Under the pieces are notes generated by a model that was given only the letters and a program-made list of their open reading frames with translations, ran no database searches and was not told the DNA's origin. A stretch of 64,000 nt of DNA from assembly GCA_023416735.1 (NCBI GenBank), contig JAEZGX010000017.1:62001-126000 (forward strand), given 5' to 3'. Position numbers and translations under genes: made by a program. The DNA comes from Verrucomicrobiota bacterium (GTDB lineage: Bacteria; Verrucomicrobiota; Verrucomicrobiia; Opitutales; Opitutaceae). Below are positions 52,963 to 61,250 of the stretch, piece by piece. Every line of letters starts with the position of its first letter. Position 1 is the stretch's first letter.

Positions 52963-54465
52963 CTATGCTTCCGCCAAAATCTTGCGGAGGGTCTCGTCCA
53001 CCAGCTTCGGATTCGCCTTCGCTTTGGCCGCCTTCATCACCGGCCCTTTAAAGGCATTAATCGCACTTTCCTTGCCGGCCTTGAACTCGGCCAAGGCTTT
53101 CGCATTTCCCGCAATCGCGTCGCGACACCATTGCTCGAGCTCGCCCGCATCCGTCGGCGCCGCCTTCAAGCCGCGCTTTTCCGCGATCGCGTGGGGCATT
53201 TCACCCGACGCAAACATCTCCACGAAGATCTCCTTCGCTGCATTCGTCAGCACCGCGCCGCTGTCGATCAGCTTCACCAGTTCTGCGATGTGCGCCGGGC
53301 GAACTTTCGCTTCCGCGAGGCTCGATTTCGCATTCCCGACCTCGCGCAGCAAATCATTCACAATCCAGTTGCCCGTCGCCTGCGGCTTCCCGCTCAACTT
53401 CGCCGCCTCTTCGAAGTAATCCGCCAACTCACGATCCCACACGAGCACCGAGGTCAGCGTATAAGGAAGCTGATACGTCTCGAGAAACCGTCGCTGCTTG
53501 TCGAAGGGCAGCTCCGGGCACTCCGCGCGAAGTCGGTCCTTCCATCCGTCATCGACGACGACCGGCATCAAATCCGGATCGGGGAAATAACGATAGTCAT
53601 GGGCCATTTCCTTCGACCGCAGCGACTGCGAGGTGCCGGTCATGCCATCGTAATCGCGCGTTTCCTGCACGATCGTGCCGCCGCGTTCGAGCACCGCGAT
53701 CTGCCGTTTGATTTCGTGCGCAATCCCGTCGCGCACGAACGAGATCGAGTTGAGATTTTTCAACTCCACTTTCGTGCCCAGCTTCGTTTCGCCGACCGGG
53801 CGAATCGAGATGTTCGCGTCGCAACGCAACTGCCCCTTCTCCATGTCGCAGTCGGAAATCCCGCCGTAGATCATCGTCGCGCGCAGCGACTGCAGATACG
53901 CATAGGCTTCTTCTGCCGTGTGTAACGCCGGCTCGGATACAATTTCCATCAACGGCGTGCCCGCGCGGTTGTAATCCACCAGCGAATCCGTCGCGCCGTG
54001 ATTCAACTTGCCGACATCTTCCTCGAGATGAATGCGCGTCAACGGGATCTTTTTGTGCTCGCCCATCACGTTCCGCGATGCGCCCGGCAGCTCGATCTCC
54101 ACCGCTCCGCCCAGACAGATCGGCTGATCGTATTGGGAAATCTGATAATTCTTCGGGGAGTCCGGATAGAAATACTGCTTCCGGTCCCATTTGCACACCG
54201 GCGCGATCTCGCACCCGAGCAGCAGCCCCGCCTTGATGATGGCGTCGAGCGCGGCCTTGTTCATCACCGGCAACACCCCCGGCAGCGCCAGCACCACCGG
54301 ATCCGTCAACGTGTTCGGCTCAAAGCCATACCCCGCGCCGACCGAAGTAAAAATCTTCGACCGCGTCTTCACCTGCACATGCACCTCGAGACCAATGACG
54401 GCTTCGTAGCGGATTGAAGACGAGTTTGAAGACACAGAGGACACGGAGGTAGGCACAGAGGTCAC
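52963..54465 (-). CDS. gatB: Aspartyl/glutamyl-tRNA amidotransferase subunit B
   Basis: About 500-aa subunit of the GatCAB complex, which converts misacylated Glu-tRNA-Gln or Asp-tRNA-Asn to the amide form. Core blocks are YEAVIGLEVHVQVKTRSKIF, DSPKNYQISQYDQPIC and HLEEDVGKLNHG, all in the N-terminal cradle domain, and the C-terminal tail domain (YqeY-like) is complete. The true start is uncertain. I use the GTG at 54465, which overlaps the GxxExxY stop as GTGA; GTG at 54435 and ATG at 54534 are alternatives. The ~19 residues before YEAV (TSVPTSVSSVSSN) are encoded by a repeat arm. Confidence 0.93.
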   Translation of the reverse strand: MTSVPTSVSSVSSNSSSIRYEAVIGLEVHVQVKTRSKIFTSVGAGYGFEPNTLTDPVVLALPGVLPVMNKAALDAIIKAGLLLGCEIAPVCKWDRKQYFYPDSPKNYQISQYDQPICLGGAVEIELPGASRNVMGEHKKIPLTRIHLEEDVGKLNHGATDSLVDYNRAGTPLMEIVSEPALHTAEEAYAYLQSLRATMIYGGISDCDMEKGQLRCDANISIRPVGETKLGTKVELKNLNSISFVRDGIAHEIKRQIAVLERGGTIVQETRDYDGMTGTSQSLRSKEMAHDYRYFPDPDLMPVVVDDGWKDRLRAECPELPFDKQRRFLETYQLPYTLTSVLVWDRELADYFEEAAKLSGKPQATGNWIVNDLLREVGNAKSSLAEAKVRPAHIAELVKLIDSGAVLTNAAKEIFVEMFASGEMPHAIAEKRGLKAAPTDAGELEQWCRDAIAGNAKALAEFKAGKESAINAFKGPVMKAAKAKANPKLVDETLRKILAEA

Positions 54466-54467
54466 AG
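54431..54467. repeat. Left inverted repeat of the GxxExxY unit (family A)
   Basis: GACACAGAGGACACGGAGGT followed by AGGCACAGAGGTCACAG is the inverted counterpart of 54837-54873. It encodes the extra N-terminal residues of gatB and contains the GxxExxY stop codon. Confidence 0.9.
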
Positions 54468-54878
54468 GGCAAGTCGTTTGAGGCCGCGCATCAAAGTCGT
54501 CGAACGAAAGTTCATCAACAGTCCGATCCGGCATCCGGTGAAGCGCAGATAACTCAGCACCTGCGCTTCATGAACCTCCAGAAGCGCCTCGACCGTCTTG
54601 AGTTCAACGACCACGGATCCAGCCACTAAAAAATCAAGCCGATAGGCATCATCGATCAACAGATCCTTGTATTGAAGCCGACAAAGCTTCTGCTCCTCGA
54701 AGCTAAGTCCACGAAGGCGCATCTCGTGCGCGAGCGCTCGCTGATAAGCAGACTCCAGCAACCCCGGACCAAGTGCCCGATGCACCTCGATCGCGGCGCC
54801 GATAATCAGCTCCGTCAGTTGATTCAGCTCAGGCTCCGTGACCTCTGTGCCTCCTCCGTGCACTCTGTGTTCCCACAT
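54462..54878 (-). CDS. GxxExxY protein (PD-(D/E)XK nuclease-like), within gat operon
   Basis: 138-aa protein of the GxxExxY family. The name motif is G39-LLE42-SAY45, preceded by ELIIGAAIEVHRALGPG. D82 (YRLDFLV) and E92-L-K94 (VVELKT) complete a PD-(D/E)XK-type nuclease core. The start at 54878 forms a TGATG overlap with the gatA stop. The first ~16 residues (WEHRVHGGGTEVTEPE) come from the right repeat arm, so the original start may have been further in. The family is widespread in environmental bacteria; function is not established. It interrupts gatA-gatB and is bounded by an inverted repeat. Confidence 0.88.
   Translation of the reverse strand: MWEHRVHGGGTEVTEPELNQLTELIIGAAIEVHRALGPGLLESAYQRALAHEMRLRGLSFEEQKLCRLQYKDLLIDDAYRLDFLVAGSVVVELKTVEALLEVHEAQVLSYLRFTGCRIGLLMNFRSTTLMRGLKRLAL
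54837..54873. repeat. Right inverted repeat of the GxxExxY unit (family A)
   Basis: CGTGACCTCTGTGCCTCCTC followed by CGTGCACTCTGTGTTCC matches the reverse complement of 54431-54467 at most positions. It supplies the first codons of the GxxExxY frame and ends 5 bases before the gatA stop codon. Confidence 0.9.
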
Positions 54879-56344
54879 CAAAGTTGCGGCACGCGTGCGC
54901 TCCACTCATGCGCCCGCTCATACGCATTCGCGATCGCGAGCAGGTTCGCTTCTTGAAACGGCTGCCCGATCAACTGCAGCCCGATCGGCAATCCCGCCTT
55001 CGTGAAACCGCACGGCACACTGATGCCAGGCAAGCCCGCGAGGTTCACGCCGATCGTGTAGATGTCGCACAAATACATCGCCAGCGGATCGCTCTTCTCG
55101 CCGAGCTTGAATGCCGGCACGGGCGACGTCGGCGTGAGCAACGCGTCCACTTCCTTATAGGCGTTGAGGAAATCCTGCCGGATCAACGTCCGCACTTTCT
55201 GCGCCCGGCCGTAATACGCATCGTAATACCCGCTCGAGAGCACATACGTGCCGAGAATGATCCGCCGCTTCACCTCCGCGCCAAATCCTTCCGCTCGCGA
55301 CTTGAAGTAAAGATCCACGATGTCCTTCGCCTCGCTCGCGCGATGCCCGTAACGAATCCCATCGTAGCGCGCCAGATTCGAGGACGCTTCCGCGGTCGCG
55401 ATGATGTAATACGTATCGAGACAATACTGCGTGTGCGGCAGCGACACTTCTTTGATTTCGCAGCCTTGCGCGCGATAAAACGCGATCGCCTGCTCCATCG
55501 CCGCAGCCACTTCCGGGTCGAGCCCTTCACCGAAATATTCCTTCGGAATACCGAGTTTCCACGGGCCTTTCCGCGCCCCCAACTCCGCTCGATAATCCGG
55601 AATCTCCGCCTTGAACGAGGTCGAGTCCCGCTCGTCGTGGCCCGCGATCGCGCCGAGCACGATCGCCGCATCCTCGACCGTCCGCGTGAACGGCCCGATC
55701 TGGTCGAGCGACGACGCAAACGCGATCAAACCGAAACGCGAAACCAACCCATACGTCGGCTTCAACCCCACCACGCCGCACAGCGCCGCTGGTTGCCGGA
55801 TCGAGCCACCCGTGTCCGATCCCAGCGTCGCAATCGCCTCGCCAGCGGCCAACGCCGCCGCACTTCCACCCGACGAACCGCCGGGCACACGCGTCAGATC
55901 CCATGGATTCGCGGTCGGCCCAAACGCCGAATTCTCCGTCGATGATCCCATCGCAAACTCGTCGAGGTTCAATCGCCCCCAGCAAATCGCGCCCGCGTTC
56001 TTCAGCTTCGTCGTGACCGTCGCGTCGTAGGGCGAAACGAAATTTGCCAGCATCTTGCTCGAAGCCGTCAACGGCTGGCCTTCGACCGCAATCACGTCCT
56101 TCAACCCAATGGGAATGCCATCCAGCGGTCCGCGTGTTTCGCCGCTCGCCCGCCGCGCATCTGAGGCCTCCGCTTGTTTCAAAGCGTCCGCTTCATCGAA
56201 CGAGTTGAAAGCATGCACACGCGGTTCGACCGCTTTCGTGCGCGCGATCACGGCCCGCGTCAGCTCCACGGAGGAAATTTGTCGGCCCTCAAGCGAAGCG
56301 GAGAGCTGCGCGAGCGGTTGATAGATGAGTTCGGAAGACGACAT
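54878..56344 (-). CDS. gatA: Aspartyl/glutamyl-tRNA amidotransferase subunit A
   Basis: 488-aa amidase subunit that releases ammonia from glutamine for the GatB site. The amidase signature is complete: GIPIGLKDVIAVEG with catalytic Lys, then GGSSGGSAAALAAGEA, and SDTGGSIRQPAALCG with the cis-Ser and nucleophile Ser. The substrate-pocket block YVLSSGYYDAYYGRAQK is also present. The gene follows gatC by 39 bases and is separated from gatB by the GxxExxY gene. Confidence 0.96.
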   Translation of the reverse strand: MSSSELIYQPLAQLSASLEGRQISSVELTRAVIARTKAVEPRVHAFNSFDEADALKQAEASDARRASGETRGPLDGIPIGLKDVIAVEGQPLTASSKMLANFVSPYDATVTTKLKNAGAICWGRLNLDEFAMGSSTENSAFGPTANPWDLTRVPGGSSGGSAAALAAGEAIATLGSDTGGSIRQPAALCGVVGLKPTYGLVSRFGLIAFASSLDQIGPFTRTVEDAAIVLGAIAGHDERDSTSFKAEIPDYRAELGARKGPWKLGIPKEYFGEGLDPEVAAAMEQAIAFYRAQGCEIKEVSLPHTQYCLDTYYIIATAEASSNLARYDGIRYGHRASEAKDIVDLYFKSRAEGFGAEVKRRIILGTYVLSSGYYDAYYGRAQKVRTLIRQDFLNAYKEVDALLTPTSPVPAFKLGEKSDPLAMYLCDIYTIGVNLAGLPGISVPCGFTKAGLPIGLQLIGQPFQEANLLAIANAYERAHEWSARVPQL

Positions 56345-56383
56345 CGCTGATTGTTACTTTGGCGAGCGGAGCTCAGACCCGCC

Positions 56384-56674
56384 CTACTCGACCACTTTCG
56401 GCACCACGATCATGTTCTCGCGTTGCGCGGGCGCGTTCTTCAACGCCGCCTCCACCGGCAAACCCGGCTTCGCCACGTCTTCGCGCCACACATTCGTCAC
56501 CGCAAACGCATGCGCCGTCGGCTCGACGCCGCTCACATCCACTTTCGACAGTTGCTCGATGTGATGCAGCACGTCGCCGAGCTGTTGCGCGAAGCGGTCT
56601 TTCTCCTCGGGCGTGAGCGCGATGCGCGCGAGTTGCGCGACATGCTCGATGTTCAAAGCGGTCGGCTGAATCAT
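56384..56674 (-). CDS. gatC: Aspartyl/glutamyl-tRNA amidotransferase subunit C
   Basis: 96-aa stabilising subunit of GatCAB that wraps around GatA. The ATG at 56674 (IQPTALNIEHVAQLARIAL) gives the usual N-terminus. HIEQLSKVDVSGVEPTAHA and the ending PAQRENMIVVPKVVE are typical. A longer start at 56743 is possible but unsupported. It is the first gene of gatC-gatA-gatB on the minus strand, downstream of pheT. Confidence 0.93.
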   Translation of the reverse strand: MIQPTALNIEHVAQLARIALTPEEKDRFAQQLGDVLHHIEQLSKVDVSGVEPTAHAFAVTNVWREDVAKPGLPVEAALKNAPAQRENMIVVPKVVE

Positions 56675-56782
56675 GGCAGGCGAACGGCCGAGCGTGCGTC
56701 CGTCGGTTTCGTTGGCAACCGGCAAAATCATCGCCAAAAACAATCCCTCCGCTCGTCGCGCTACGGCACTCCGTCTCGAGTA

Positions 56783-56803
56783 GGGCGGGTCAGAGACCCG
56801 CCC
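56783..56803. repeat. GGGCGGGT hairpin between pheT and gatC
   Basis: GGGCGGGT-CAGAG-ACCCGCCC forms an 8-bp stem. No T-run follows on either strand. The related sequence CAGACCCGCCCTACTCGA lies at 56375-56392, on the other side of gatC, so this could be a small dispersed element rather than a terminator. Confidence 0.6.
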
Positions 56804-56814
56804 ATCCTCGGAAG

Positions 56815-59271
56815 CTATTTCCGCACGCTCCAGCCGTTCGTCTTCACGATCTCGTCCTGGATCTTCTGGAATGCCGCGTTCACCTCGTCATCGGTCAAGG
56901 TCCGATCCGCTGCCCGGAACGTAAGCGCAAACGCCACGCTCTTCTTTCCTTCGGGCAGACCCGTGCCTTGGTAAACATCGAAGACCCCGACGCGCTCGAG
57001 CGCGAACGCATTGCCCACCGCCGCACGCGCCACTTTCGTGAGCTGCTTGCGCACGTCATCTGCGGGTGTCGCTGCATCAATCACCAGCGCGAGATCGCGC
57101 AACGCCGCCGGAAACAGACTGAAATCGCTGTAACGACGACGCACGCTCTCCGCCGTGATTTTCTCCGGCAAAATCGCGAGGAAGCCCGCGTAAACCTTGC
57201 CTTCGATGCCAAGCGACTTCGCCAGCGCGAGATCGACCAAGCCGAAACGAGCCGTCCAGCCGTTCAACATCTCGCCGGCACCGGCCGCGTGATTTTGCTG
57301 CCAGCCGAAGCTCGGCGCCGCCACCGCCGAAATCGGCTGACGCCCAAGATCGATCCCGGCCATCGCCGCAAGCGATGTGACGTGATGTTTCGCCGTGTAG
57401 AAATCCGCCGTCTCGCGCTGCTTCCAACGACGCTCCGCATCCTCTGCGATCACGAACGCCACCGCCGCGCATTCGAAGGTTTGCCCGTTTCGTTCGATGA
57501 ACACGCGCCCCGTTTCGCACAACCGCGACACCGCCACGCCGCGCGCTTGGTTGAGTTTCAACGTTTCGAGCAGGCCCGACACGAGCGTGGGACGCAGATG
57601 CGATTGGTCTTCGACAAACGGATTCGCAAGCGCGAGTTCCGCCGCGGCGGATTCGACCACGGAAAGCGCGACTTCCTTCGCCGGACGCAGCGTATAGTTC
57701 ACGCACTCGTGGAAATCGTGGCCGACGAGATAGTCGGTCACGCGACGGTTGAAGAGCACGATGGGATCGTCGTCACCAACGAGACCGGGCGAGTTCACCA
57801 CCGTCGCCGGAATCTTCTCCGTGCCGTAAAGCCTCAGCACTTCCTCGACCAGATCGATCGGACGATCGAGATCATCGCGCCAGCTCGGAACGCTGACCGT
57901 CCACGCCGGTCCCCGACGTTCCGTCGGTTCCTCGCGAGTGACGGTGAGCTCGAACGAATCGAAGGCCGCGCGCATGTCTTCGGCCGGGATGTCGAAACCG
58001 AGCTTCTCGGTGATGTAGTCGTGCGTGACGACAATTTCACGCTGCCACGGGATCTCGCCGCCGACTTTGAACACCGGTCCGACCACCTCGCCGCCCGCCG
58101 TTTCGATGATCAAATCGATTGCGCGCCATGCCGCCTCAAGCGTGCCATGCGGATCGACGCCGCGCTCGTAGCGATAGGATGAATCCGACGACAAACCGAG
58201 CGCACGCGATGTCGCGCGCACCGACTGCCGCTTGAAGATCGCACACTCGAGCACGAGATCCGTCGTGTCCTCGCTCACGCCCGAATCCTCGCCACCCATG
58301 ATACCAGCGACGACGACCGGCTTCTGCGCATCGGCAATGACCAGCATCCGTGAACTCAACGCCCGCTCCTTGCCGTCGAGCGTGGTGATCTTTTCACCGT
58401 CCGCCGCCGGGCGCACTACGATCTCATTGCCGCCGAGTTTCCGCGCATCGAACGCATGCAATGGCTGCCCGGTTTCGAGCATCACATAGTTGCCCACGTC
58501 GACGACGTTGTTGATCGGACGCAGCCCCACTGCCGCCAAACGGCGCTGCATCCAATCGGGCGACGGACCGATCTTCACCCCGGTAATCACGTGTGCCGTG
58601 TAAAGCGGGCAGAGTTCCGGCGCCGTGACGCTGACATTGCGCAGCAATTCGGGGCGTGCGGACAAATTGGATACGTCACCGCGGAACTTCTCCTGCGGAT
58701 ACTTCAACGGCAGTTTGAACCACGCGGCGAGCTCGCGCGCGATGCCGAGGTGCGAAAGACAATCGGGACGATTCGGCGTGATCTCGATATCGAACACCGT
58801 GTCGCCCGGCGGCAGCACGTCGTTGATCGGCGTGCCGAGCGCAGGCGAACCGGAGAGGATCAACAATCCCGCATGTTCGCTGCCGAGTCCGAGTTCGTCC
58901 GGCGCGCACATCATGCCGTCCGAAGACTGTCCGCGAATCTTCGATTGCTTGATAACGAAATTACCCGGCAGCACCGCGCCCGGAAGCGCGACCGGCACGC
59001 GATTGCCCGCATCGCAATTCGGCGCCCCGCAAACGATCGTCTTTACACCGCCCGCCGAGCCGACGTCGACCGTGCACACGGAAAGCTTGTCGGCATTCGG
59101 ATGTTTGGCGCGCATGAGAATTTCGCCGACAACCACGTTTTCGAGTTTGGGCGCACCGGTGGAAAGGACGTTCTCAACCTCGAAGCCGAGGAACGTGATC
59201 GCCCGGCAAATTTCGTCCGCCGAGGCGGTGAGGTCGACGTAGTCGCGAAGCCAGTTGAGGGAAATTTTCAT
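56815..59271 (-). CDS. pheT: Phenylalanyl-tRNA synthetase beta subunit
   Basis: 818-aa beta subunit. The ATG at 59271 (KISLNWLRDYVDLTAS) is chosen because the longer frame reads into repeat A. An EMAP/tRNA-binding fold lies at ~40-150 (VGEILMRAKHPNADKLSVC, VCGAPNCDAGNRVPVALPG). B3/B4 editing domain, B5 and a catalytic-like core follow, then the C-terminal FDX-ACB anticodon-binding domain (PAALRDLALVIDAATP; KKSVAFALTFRAADRTLT). All expected domains are present. It follows pheS on the same strand with a repeat between them. Confidence 0.96.
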   Translation of the reverse strand: MKISLNWLRDYVDLTASADEICRAITFLGFEVENVLSTGAPKLENVVVGEILMRAKHPNADKLSVCTVDVGSAGGVKTIVCGAPNCDAGNRVPVALPGAVLPGNFVIKQSKIRGQSSDGMMCAPDELGLGSEHAGLLILSGSPALGTPINDVLPPGDTVFDIEITPNRPDCLSHLGIARELAAWFKLPLKYPQEKFRGDVSNLSARPELLRNVSVTAPELCPLYTAHVITGVKIGPSPDWMQRRLAAVGLRPINNVVDVGNYVMLETGQPLHAFDARKLGGNEIVVRPAADGEKITTLDGKERALSSRMLVIADAQKPVVVAGIMGGEDSGVSEDTTDLVLECAIFKRQSVRATSRALGLSSDSSYRYERGVDPHGTLEAAWRAIDLIIETAGGEVVGPVFKVGGEIPWQREIVVTHDYITEKLGFDIPAEDMRAAFDSFELTVTREEPTERRGPAWTVSVPSWRDDLDRPIDLVEEVLRLYGTEKIPATVVNSPGLVGDDDPIVLFNRRVTDYLVGHDFHECVNYTLRPAKEVALSVVESAAAELALANPFVEDQSHLRPTLVSGLLETLKLNQARGVAVSRLCETGRVFIERNGQTFECAAVAFVIAEDAERRWKQRETADFYTAKHHVTSLAAMAGIDLGRQPISAVAAPSFGWQQNHAAGAGEMLNGWTARFGLVDLALAKSLGIEGKVYAGFLAILPEKITAESVRRRYSDFSLFPAALRDLALVIDAATPADDVRKQLTKVARAAVGNAFALERVGVFDVYQGTGLPEGKKSVAFALTFRAADRTLTDDEVNAAFQKIQDEIVKTNGWSVRK

Positions 59272-59279
59272 TTTAGTTG

Positions 59280-59349
59280 AACCACAGAGGCACGAAGACA
59301 CCGAGGAATCTCACCGAGGCTGACCTCTGTGCCCCTGTGTCTTTGTGGT
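59280..59349. repeat. Paired inverted repeat, family A, between pheS and pheT
   Basis: Arm 59280-59306 (AACCACAGAGGCACGAAGAC...) pairs with arm 59324-59349 (CCTCTGTGCCCCTGTGTCTT...) around a 17-base centre. It fills the 84-base pheS-pheT gap and is the cleanest empty copy related to the arms around the GxxExxY gene. Confidence 0.9.
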
Positions 59350-59355
59350 GAAACA

Positions 59356-60399
59356 TCAGGCGAATTGTTTCAGGAAGCGGAGGTCGTTCTGGTAGAAGTA
59401 ACGAATGTCATCGATGCCGTAGAGAAGCATCGCGAGGCGTTCGAGGCCCATGCCGAAGGCATAACCGCTCCAGACTTCGGGATCGTAGCCGACGTCGGAA
59501 AACACCACCGGATCGACCATCCCGCAGCCGCCAATCTCGATCCATTCCTTCTTCACCTTCGGCAGGTGTTTTGCGCTCAAATCGACTTCGAAACTCGGCT
59601 CGGTGTAGCCGAAGTAGTGCGGACGGAAACGCGTCTTCGTGTCCTTCCCGAGCAGCGAGGCGAAGATGTAATCGAGCAACGCCTTCAGGTCGCGCACGGT
59701 GACGTTCTTGTCGACGTAGAGGCACTCGAGCTGGTGGAAGTTCGCCGAGTGCGTCGCATCCGTCGTGTCGCGGCGATAAACGCGTCCCGGCGAGACGATC
59801 CGGATCGGCGGCTCGCCTTTCAGCATCGTGCGGATTTGCACCGACGACGTGTGCGTGCGGAGAAGGTATTTCTCTTCCGGATACTTCTTCGAAACGTTTC
59901 CGAAGCGCGCATTCGGAGGAAAATAAAACGTGTCCTGCGCATCGCGCGCCGGGTGATCGGCGGGCGTATTGAGCGCGTCGAAGCAGTAGTATTCCGTTTC
60001 GACTTCCGGGCCGTCGGCGACCGTGAAGCCAACCTTGCGCAGGATCCGGCACATCTCTTCGCGCACCAGCGTGAGCGGATGATACGTGCCGGGGCCGACG
60101 TCGGGCGACGGCAGCGTCGGATCGACCGCAGGCCCGAGCTGCGCCTGGAGTTCGTTCGCCTCGATCGCACGCAACGCGTCGTCAAGGAACGCTTGGACGC
60201 GACCCTTGGTTTCGTTGATGAGCTTGCCGAGCGCGGGACGCTGCTCTTTCGGCACGCTGCCCATCTGCTTCATGAGCGCGGTGAGTTCGCCGTTGGGACC
60301 GACGTAGCGGGCCTTGGCGGCTTCGAACTCGGGACGCGTTTTCAGCGCAGCGAGTTCAGTCTGCGCTTTGGCCACAAGGGCGGTGAGGGTTTCTTGCAT
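59356..60399 (-). CDS. pheS: Phenylalanyl-tRNA synthetase alpha subunit
   Basis: 347-aa catalytic subunit of the class II (alpha-beta)2 synthetase. The N-terminal coiled coil (~1-90) binds tRNA. Motif 2 lies near TTDATHSANFHQLECLYVDK, and motif 3 at YAFGMGLERLAMLLYGIDD (residue ~315). DALNTPADHPARD is the usual substrate block. pheT follows on the same strand across repeat A. Upstream, the rplT terminator separates the unit from rpmI-rplT, so pheST should have its own promoter. Confidence 0.96.
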   Translation of the reverse strand: MQETLTALVAKAQTELAALKTRPEFEAAKARYVGPNGELTALMKQMGSVPKEQRPALGKLINETKGRVQAFLDDALRAIEANELQAQLGPAVDPTLPSPDVGPGTYHPLTLVREEMCRILRKVGFTVADGPEVETEYYCFDALNTPADHPARDAQDTFYFPPNARFGNVSKKYPEEKYLLRTHTSSVQIRTMLKGEPPIRIVSPGRVYRRDTTDATHSANFHQLECLYVDKNVTVRDLKALLDYIFASLLGKDTKTRFRPHYFGYTEPSFEVDLSAKHLPKVKKEWIEIGGCGMVDPVVFSDVGYDPEVWSGYAFGMGLERLAMLLYGIDDIRYFYQNDLRFLKQFA

Positions 60400-60413
60400 G
60401 GAAGGTCCGAAAA

Positions 60414-60493
60414 TCGTTCTCGTTCTCCTAATCGTTCCCGTTCTCTCAGAACTCCGACTCGAGAACGAGAAAGAGAACGATTACGAGAACGAG
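60414..60493. repeat. Paired inverted repeat, family C-like, upstream of pheS
   Basis: Arm 60414-60446 (TCGTTCTCGTTCTCCTAATC...) pairs imperfectly with arm 60460-60493 (GAGAACGAGAAAGAGAACGA...). It has the same TCGT/ACGA-rich style as 29741 and 37469. It lies just before the pheS start, near any pheST promoter. Confidence 0.75.
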
Positions 60494-60496
60494 GCT

Positions 60497-60532
60497 AAAA
60501 AAGAAGGACGGCGCCTCGTTTGAGGCCCGTCC
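60497..60532 (-). terminator. Intrinsic terminator after rplT
   Basis: Minus-strand hairpin GGACGG-G-CCTC-AAAC-GAGG-CG-CCGTCC, followed by TTCTTTTTT. It lies 54 bases past the rplT stop codon and closes the rpmI-rplT unit. Confidence 0.85.
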
Positions 60533-60585
60533 TCCGGAAAGAGACAGGGAGGCAGAGCCTTTGCCGGGCTCGCGTTTGTCAGAAC

Positions 60586-60966
60586 TTAGGCCTTCGCGGC
60601 GGAGGCCTTGGTCTTCAACGCGTCCTGGGCTTGCTTGACCAGGGCGTTAAACGCCACCTCGTCGCGAATCGCGAGATCGCTCAGCACCTTGCGGTCGAGC
60701 GTGATGTTGGCGGCTTTGAGGCCTTCGATAAACCGGCTGTAGCTGATGCCGGCATTGCGGCACGCGGCGTTCAGACGGACGATCCAGAGCGAACGGAAGT
60801 CGCCCTTCTTCTTGCGGCGATGCTGGTAAGCATACTGCCAGGCGTGCTGGACCGCTTCTTTCGCATAGCGGAACAGCTTCGATTTATTGCCGAAATAGCC
60901 CTTGGCATATTTCAGCACTTTCTTGCGACGCTTGCGCGACGCGGGGGAGTTGGTTGCACGAGCCAT
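60586..60966 (-). CDS. rplT: 50S ribosomal protein L20
   Basis: 126-aa ribosomal protein needed for early 50S assembly. The N-terminus (ARATNSPASRKRRKKVLKYA) and the block GNKSKLFRYAKEAVQHAWQY are typical, followed by WIVRLNAACRNAGISYSRFI. The usual length is ~118-125, so it is complete with a short Ala/Lys-rich tail. It follows rpmI by ~90 bases and ends before an intrinsic terminator. In many bacteria L20 represses this operon through a leader RNA; no such structure was checked here. Confidence 0.97.
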   Translation of the reverse strand: MARATNSPASRKRRKKVLKYAKGYFGNKSKLFRYAKEAVQHAWQYAYQHRRKKKGDFRSLWIVRLNAACRNAGISYSRFIEGLKAANITLDRKVLSDLAIRDEVAFNALVKQAQDALKTKASAAKA

Positions 60967-61055
60967 GTTAGTTTTTCCTTTTGATCAGGTTAGTCGCCGG
61001 CGGGTCGGCTTTTAGGTTTCACCCGCCGTGCGAAATTTCGGTGGAGTCCAGCTTC

Positions 61056-61250
61056 TTAGAGGCCGAACGGCAGCGCACGCTTGAGCGGCGCGGCGTGACC
61101 TTCTGCCACCAGCTTGTCACGCGAGGCCCGACGCTTTTGCTTCGAGCTCTTCGTGGCGAGCAAGTGACGGAAGCCGGGAGTGCGGCGCACGAGCTTGCCT
61201 TTGGCGGTAAGCTTGAAGCGCTTGGCGATGGACTTCTTCGTCTTTTGCAT
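61056..61250 (-). CDS. rpmI: 50S ribosomal protein L35
   Basis: 64-aa ribosomal protein. The ATG at 61250 (QKTKKSIAKRFKLTAKGKLV) gives the canonical start; the longer frame upstream is non-coding. TKSSKQKRRASRD is the conserved middle. The order rpmI-rplT is standard, but infC, which usually precedes rpmI, is absent: the next gene upstream runs on the opposite strand. Confidence 0.96.
   Translation of the reverse strand: MQKTKKSIAKRFKLTAKGKLVRRTPGFRHLLATKSSKQKRRASRDKLVAEGHAAPLKRALPFGL

Noticed and set aside
56783..56803. Intrinsic terminator between pheT and gatC
   Set aside because: The stem is strong, but no T-run follows on either strand, so it is listed as a repeat instead.
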